Source: Myxococcales bacterium (GTDB lineage: Bacteria; Myxococcota_A; Polyangia; Polyangiales; GCA-016699535). From it: a DNA stretch of 64,000 bases. The position numbers and the translations under genes were made by a program. Shown here one piece after another: positions 63,549-64,000 of this stretch. Numbering within the stretch: the stretch's first letter is position 1; each line of letters begins with the position of its first letter. The notes under the pieces are model-generated. The model worked only from the letters and a program-made list of their open reading frames with translations, did no database searches and was not told where the DNA came from. The DNA is taken from NCBI GenBank assembly GCA_016699535.1, contig CP064980.1, positions 2,922,001 to 2,986,000 on the forward strand, given 5' to 3'.

Positions 63549-64000
63549 TTAGGGTTGCGTCGGTTCCTGAGCAGGGCTCGTTTCTTCTGGTGTCGCACTT
63601 TGTTCTTGTGCTGCTTTTTCGGCAGCTGCAGCTGCCGCTGCAGCAGCGGCGGCTACCTCTTTTGCAGCTTGTACCTTTGCTGCTTCAAGAGCTTGGTTTA
63701 CCGCTTCTGCTTTTTGCGGTTCACAATCACAGACAGCTGCGGGCTCTTCCACAACTTTGCTGCTGGCCTCAAAGTCCATGGCATAAAGTAAGTTGATCGT
63801 GGTGGTCGTATCGAGAGATTTGGCACCTGGCACCGGTTGATGGTCGTAAGCCAAGCTGAAACGGACTCCGGTTTGAAAAGCATCCGAAAGCTTCGAAGTG
63901 AGCTCGGAGTTCCAGTTGATACGCCAGTCAGTACTGCGCTCGAGGTTATAAAGGCCTTCCACACCTGTAATGAAGGTTACCATTTCGTTAATATGGTTAT
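63549..64000 (-). CDS. Partial DUF481-type outer-membrane protein, 5' end beyond the window
   Basis: The frame is open to the right edge of the window, so the N-terminus is missing. Visible beta-strand-like segments (TFITGVEGLYNLERSTDWRI, SELTSKLSDAFQTGVRFSLA, TTTTINLLYAMDF) match the C-terminal strands of DUF481 proteins, predicted outer-membrane beta barrels. It ends in an unusual Ala/Glu-rich tail with a poly-Ala stretch (10 or more Ala) that may be an extension or linker. Function unknown. Confidence 0.6.
   Translation of the reverse strand, partial: NHINEMVTFITGVEGLYNLERSTDWRINWNSELTSKLSDAFQTGVRFSLAYDHQPVPGAKSLDTTTTINLLYAMDFEASSKVVEEPAAVCDCEPQKAEAVNQALEAAKVQAAKEVAAAAAAAAAAAEKAAQEQSATPEETSPAQEPTQP

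Noticed and set aside
1..64000. Mobile element, prophage or defence island
   Set aside because: No transposase, integrase, phage structural, restriction or CRISPR-associated gene could be recognised; gene content is core plus lineage-specific envelope proteins.

Overview
The window looks like a chromosomal segment of a Myxococcota (myxobacteria-type deltaproteobacterial) genome with roughly balanced base composition (judged by eye, not counted). The clues are a FrzS/AglZ-like receiver plus coiled-coil protein, many lipoproteins with Cys-rich or TPR architecture, an OmpA protein with thrombospondin type 3 repeats, a phosphodiester glycosidase, an ATP-type PEP carboxykinase and myo-inositol-phosphate synthase. 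No genus can be named from sequence alone. I see no prophage, insertion sequence, CRISPR array or integrase; almost everything is core or lineage-specific chromosomal content.

Layout. 1-7 kb: end of an unknown gene, a guanidine-modifying enzyme with a DUF4234 membrane protein, then thyA-folA, a DUF47/PiT phosphate pair and an aldehyde dehydrogenase. 7-11.5 kb: a pseudo-receiver/coiled-coil protein, an ECF sigma/anti-sigma pair, a PhaR-type regulator and TatA. 11.6-20 kb: an RlmI-like methyltransferase, a HAD hydrolase, lysine 2,3-aminomutase, a sulfotransferase, aconitase A and a CFA-synthase-like methyltransferase. 20-28 kb: tRNA-Cys, an EAL phosphodiesterase and the classical minus-strand translation operon rimP-nusA-ylxR-infB-rbfA-truB. 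28-36 kb: phosphodiester glycosidase, a divergent inositol pair (cytidylyltransferase and inositol-phosphate synthase), a double cyclic-nucleotide-binding protein and an L,D-transpeptidase. 36-45 kb: HU, ybeY, accC, pckA, a membrane protein, enolase and nth. 45-64 kb: exported TPR and phosphatase proteins, an Lgt homologue, rpmB, a GT-B-like protein, an RNase HII-like protein, a MepA-like endopeptidase, TPR proteins, an RluA enzyme, a Cys-rich lipoprotein, an OmpA/TSP3 protein, rpsR, a PhnD-like protein, a nucleotidyltransferase-like protein, an MBL hydrolase and a partial outer-membrane protein.

The strongest single observation is that eight genes (anti-sigma factor, acnA, infB, nusA, phosphodiester glycosidase, accC, a membrane protein and a TPR protein) are each broken by exactly one net base, most of them in short homopolymers, while the protein continues perfectly in the next frame. 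Several are essential, so this reads as uncorrected indel error in the assembly rather than gene decay. I give corrected gene extents for all eight.

Other points worth following are a composite inverted repeat with a perfect 27-bp arm between the sulfotransferase and aconitase genes, a diverged intergenic repeat family, a 25-bp inverted repeat that may be an operator between the inositol genes, a 430-base non-coding stretch upstream of rpmB with strong secondary-structure potential, and several enzymes whose catalytic signatures are altered. I did not find a convincing new multi-gene system, and I say so rather than force one.
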